Source: Sipunculus nudus (taxonomy: Eukaryota; Annelida; Sipuncula; Golfingiida; Sipunculidae). From it: DNA of 64,000 nt. Shown one piece after another: positions 60,011 through 64,000 of the stretch. The stretch spans positions 10,056,164 through 10,120,163 of the forward strand of contig CM049315.1 of the NCBI GenBank assembly GCA_026874595.1, written 5' to 3'. Position 1 is the stretch's first letter, and each line of letters starts with the position of its first letter. Under the pieces are notes generated by a model. It searched no databases. It was not told the origin of the DNA and was given only the letters and a program-made list of their open reading frames with translations. The position numbers and the translations under genes were made by a program.

Positions 60011-61499
60011 AATATAAATGTGTATATTATTACATACCATTGCAATTTTAACAAGTTCTCTCATGTTAACAAAAGCTTTTTATATTCGATACTTATTAAA
60101 AACATTTGGAATATCTTTACATGGGTTGCATTATAATTTGCAGTTTTGGTATCAGCTATATATATAATAAAGAGCCTTTGCATTGCATATAGATGTGCAT
60201 GGATTATATATAGTATATATAAGATCATCTGTGAATGATTATAAATCATAGAATATAATCCAATGTTCCGCTTGCCGTATACTACTTACCGATTACCTGT
60301 TGTCGCACGTATAGTTATAAGTTTATTTATATAAAAGATTATAAACGCTCATGATGAATTTATTGTATACCTAGAACCTATATAATAATTTACTGTCGCT
60401 CAATTTATTACTGTATATATAAGTAGATAATCGTCACATATATCGATATATGTCAATATATATGAACTTATTACCCGTTTGAAGAATATATGATTAATTA
60501 TGTACACAGAGTATACAAGAACTTTTAAAACAGTACATAAAATATGTATGTAAATACGATGACATGTTACTGCTAGTAATTTATGGTTATATTCCTCTAA
60601 TGATTTTTTCACGTTAAGTACATGTTCAAATAAATATTAAACAATATATGACGTATAAATATTTAATTAAGTGTAATTATATAACAGTATATATAACATG
60701 TGAATATGTAACAATGTATTAATGTATGTATATTTATGGGTAAGGAATATATATATAAGATATATAATTATATATTCATTGGCCCTAAATTTATGAAACA
60801 TAGAAAATATCGTATGTCAGTGTGGATATTTAGAAGAAATATATATTCCCTAATGATATACAAGATAATTATGTGTTTAACAAATAAAATTTGGTTAGAT
60901 CTTGACAAAAGACGTAATAAGTGCATGCATATAATGATAAGCTAGGGAAATAATGAATAAAAGAATAAAGTATAAAAGATAATCTGGAGTTCAAAAAGCG
61001 AAGTATTTTGGAAATAAGGGAAAAAATTAAAATAATCTTTAATATGTCAATTACTTTTCTTATTATTTCATCCCTGCTGCTTGGTAAAAAAACTGCATTT
61101 TATCAACAAAAACTACATTTTGTACTCTCAAAAACAATTTCCTCTTATATCTGTTAATGGAGTATTTTATGGAATACTCATATTTTCTTTTAAAAATTCT
61201 TATCCTATTTTCGCATATGACTATATTGGATACACGAATCCATATCGCATACATAGAAACACATGCGTCCTTCACTGATATTCTAATTCGCAACTGACAA
61301 ATGATTTAATATGTTAAACCGAATATATTTCAAATGGTGAAATAATTGAGTTTACTAACATTAAAATTCAAACTGCTTTTTGGTAACAGGTTTAAACTAC
61401 TTTCTACCAAAATAAAATCTATTGTGTATAGTATAAACGATGTTCGATAAAAATTCAGATTGTTGAAGGAATTAAATATAAAACGTATCTCTATGTTAG

Positions 61500-62060
61500 A
61501 GCTTATATATAAGCTCTGAATACTTCCCCGGAATCACGTCTGCCATGGACGTGCTCTCGCCTGTCAGTTCTCTCTCCGTCTCTGGGGATTTGTTTATATG
61601 AGCGCAGCCAACGGACTAATTCACCCTGAAATTTCCTATTCATTGAATTTCAATTAGCGGATGGCGTGTGTTTCCCGAAAGACCGGGCAACGCATTAAAC
61701 CCAAACATGGCTGATCTTGGTTTAATGGCTTCCATTACAATATTTACGGTAAGGTTACGTCACAGTGTCCGCGGGCATGCGCCGTCGTCTGCTGTGCCTA
61801 TTCTACTCTTCAAGGTGTTTATTTCAGCGCAGGCTTCTTTTGCCTTTTGGTCTCGCCTCCTGAAAGACTAATTGTGACTAATTTCAGAACCACAATGTAC
61901 AAATGCCCCGACCGGGAATTGGTGTTTATTCAAAAGCAGATTGGACTCGTCAACAGTCTATTTCGTTTTTGTGAAAGAAGGCATTTAGCATCACTTTATA
62001 ACCTCATGTATGCAGCTAGAGATGGCTCCTGTTTTCACATCAAACATATTAATAATTTTT
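61500..62060. other. GC-richer island in Cdx intron, candidate conserved non-coding block
   Basis: Base composition is balanced against AT-rich flanks. It contains a homeodomain-type core 'tttcaattagcgg' near 61649 and CpG-containing words near 61760-61790. The open frames at 61668-61871 and 61847-62089 show no family motif. Function unknown. Confidence 0.3.
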
Positions 62061-62522
62061 TTTTTCAAATTAAATCCTATTCCCTGTAAAATGATACGTA
62101 TATATTTCGCATCAACATAATATCTTCACAAAGTTAAACGGCATGTTAAAATAGCGGACCAAGCGAGTTAAAATGAGTAATGTAGATAATAAATTAAGAC
62201 GATTTTCAGTTGCACCATCGAGCAAGATTAACAACAATGTCCGAATAATAGTATGCTTATTATTCATTGGAATGACATATACAAGTACAGGTATATTCCG
62301 TATAATTTAATATGTTCCATCTGAATTTGATTTTCTTTACAACCGTGTTTTTCCTTTATGTCGGGGTATTCAAGCACAATCCAGTCAAATTTAATAAGGA
62401 AAACAAGATGCACGTAAGGCATTATATTTATTATATTCGGTTCAATGCCCACAGTCAATTGATTATAAAATACTCATTTTAAAGTCCATTTTGCCATGCA
62501 GCTATTATCCATATGCACCTTG

Positions 62523-62525
<3 letters not shown>

Positions 62526-62575
<50 letters not shown>
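62526..62575. repeat. (AT)n microsatellite
   Basis: About 24 AT units. Confidence 0.95.
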
Positions 62576-62580
<5 letters not shown>

Positions 62581-63788
62581 CTGCATGTTGAGAGGGCACT
62601 GCATGCATGCATGTGTTTTGAATACTAATATATATCACTGAGGCGAGATTAAAATAGTGATTTGATCTAATTTCCTAATATATTATTTGCATTGTTGTTG
62701 ACATATGAAAAATGTCTTCGGTCAGACTTTCAATATTTTAACACTGAATCTTTATGTATAGTTCACAAGTAATATATTTATAAATATTTGCAGAATCCGC
62801 CTGTATTTCAATCTCGTCTCTGACATATATAAAGTATTAGTTAGCATCTGTAAATATGTTGGCTTATTTTTAAGGTAAAATAAGTACTACCAGTAACGCC
62901 TCAATTATATCATATTTGTTTATACTACAGCCTTTAAATTATTCACTGTATATGTATGCACATGCACAGAAAACAGATCATAAACTTTACAATTTAAACT
63001 ATTTGAATTTGGAATAAATTAGAATAATTGTATAAGGATTGTATAGGAATGCCTTTGTCATAGATTAATATACATGTATTTTATTTTTATTAAATATACA
63101 TTCTATTCAAGACAATTATTACAATCATCTATATACAGGAGGCAGGAACAAAAAGTAACCTTGAATTTTCAAAATTGAAAAAAATGGCTGCATGACTGCA
63201 AGTGATTCACTCAATGTATCTTAACCCCCTATAAATATATACAGCTCCAGTCTGGATAAATCTCCAACGTTAAAGTCCCATAATACATATTTATTGAATT
63301 TATAATACCTTTGTTCTATTAACATAAAACGAAATTTGGGTCAATATAGATATTATATATATAATATATGAATAACCCAATTATCTGAACATGAACATAA
63401 TTTAATAAACAATCTTTTTGCGAGGCATGAAATATTAAAGTAAATTTGCTAAATACAACACACACTAAAGCATATTCCGCGCATCATTATATTAACAAAA
63501 TTCCCCTTTCCGATTTAAAAAAGAACTTATATATACATATATATGTATATAAATATGTATATGTGTATGTGAGTGTATCCATAAAATTTGGAATTTTTAA
63601 TCTAAAAAAATGGAATATTTCAGTGAGCTTATAAATAACTTAATATATTTTTAGCCTTTTATAACAGGTTAAGGTTAAGTATCAAATATAATATATCAAT
63701 TATTAAGTGAAGGTATAAAAGTTAAAATTCCTTTTTAATACATCTTGATTTACAAAAAATGATTACATGATTACATGAAAATGATTAC

Positions 63789-63791
63789 ATA

Positions 63792-63834
<43 letters not shown>
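63789..63834. repeat. (AT)n microsatellite
   Basis: About 22 AT units with one GT interruption near the start. Confidence 0.94.
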
Positions 63835-63839
<5 letters not shown>

Positions 63840-64000
63840 TATAATTATAAAATCCCAGATGAGCAAAAAAGGAACATTAAAAAAGAAATTAAATAAGACT
63901 GTTAAGATGCGTATACCCAATGGGAAAAAGGCGTTTAAATGAATTGGAATTGGAAAGGTCTTTTATTAAATGAAAGGACTTATTGAACTTTCTGTGATTT

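Larger units (their letters stand above)
43108..64000 (+). other. Cdx intron 1 (runs past the window end)
   Basis: The intron begins 'gtaagc'. I searched by eye for the homeodomain coding signature (KTRTKDKYRVVY and IWFQNRRAKER in plausible codons) on the plus strand and did not find it, so the intron probably exceeds 20.9 kb. It contains AT-rich DNA, several GC-richer islands, SINE and MITE copies and microsatellites, listed separately. An alternative is that an exon was missed by eye. Confidence 0.6.

Noticed and set aside
1-64000. Other ParaHox genes (Gsx, Xlox/Pdx), CRISPR arrays, rRNA or standard tRNA genes
   Set aside because: Searched by eye on both strands; no second homeobox, no spaced direct-repeat array and no well-folded tRNA outside SINE heads was found.

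Overview
The window is animal nuclear DNA: very AT-rich, intron-bearing, full of long (AT)n tracts, MITE-like inverted-repeat elements, tRNA-derived SINEs, a solo LTR and decayed LINE pieces, with only two recognisable protein-coding genes in 64 kb. Gene structure and repeat content suggest an invertebrate bilaterian, plausibly a mollusc or other lophotrochozoan. The species cannot be read from the sequence.

Gene 1 is URAD (OHCU decarboxylase, the enzyme giving S-allantoin in urate breakdown). Two phase-1 exons (3692-3875 and 6250-6596) give a complete 176-residue protein with the catalytic His, Glu and Arg of the family. A decayed copy of its second exon lies just upstream (1776-2115), separated from it by a 37-bp minisatellite (2394-3202). 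The URAD intron carries a minus-strand solo LTR (4649-5571) whose promoter half is tandemly duplicated.

Gene 2 is a caudal-type ParaHox gene, Cdx. Its first coding exon (42534-43107, 191 codons, ending in a phase-1 donor) holds caudal activation-domain-like motifs and the PYDWMKK hexapeptide. I could not find the homeodomain exon in the remaining 20.9 kb, so the first intron probably runs off the window.

The main biological message is synteny. In vertebrates URAD was named PRHOXNB (ParaHox cluster neighbour) because it lies directly upstream of CDX2 in the same orientation. Here URAD and Cdx occur in the same order and orientation, 36 kb apart, with no other recognisable gene between them. 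The window therefore appears to be the URAD-Cdx end of a ParaHox locus.

Layout: 1-3.2 kb, AT-rich DNA, URAD pseudo-exon and minisatellite; 3.7-6.6 kb, URAD; 6.6-41 kb, intergenic DNA with LINE remnants (9.7-10.0 kb plus strand, 23.6-24.0 kb minus strand), several TIR elements, a full-length SINE with target duplication (20.1-20.5 kb), a TTGTGTTAA/TTAACACAA array (19.0-19.8 kb), two CTCF-like motifs (11.27 and 11.86 kb) and several GC-richer islands that stand out as candidate regulatory DNA (15.8-16.1, 29.7-30.4, 34.0-34.15 kb); 41.3-42.5 kb, GC-richer Cdx 5' flank with Sp1-type boxes; 42.5-43.1 kb, Cdx exon 1; 43.1-64 kb, Cdx intron 1 with further GC-richer islands (notably 58.5-58.85 kb, holding an HNF4-type DR1 and duplicated caudal-like AT sites) and more SINE/MITE copies.
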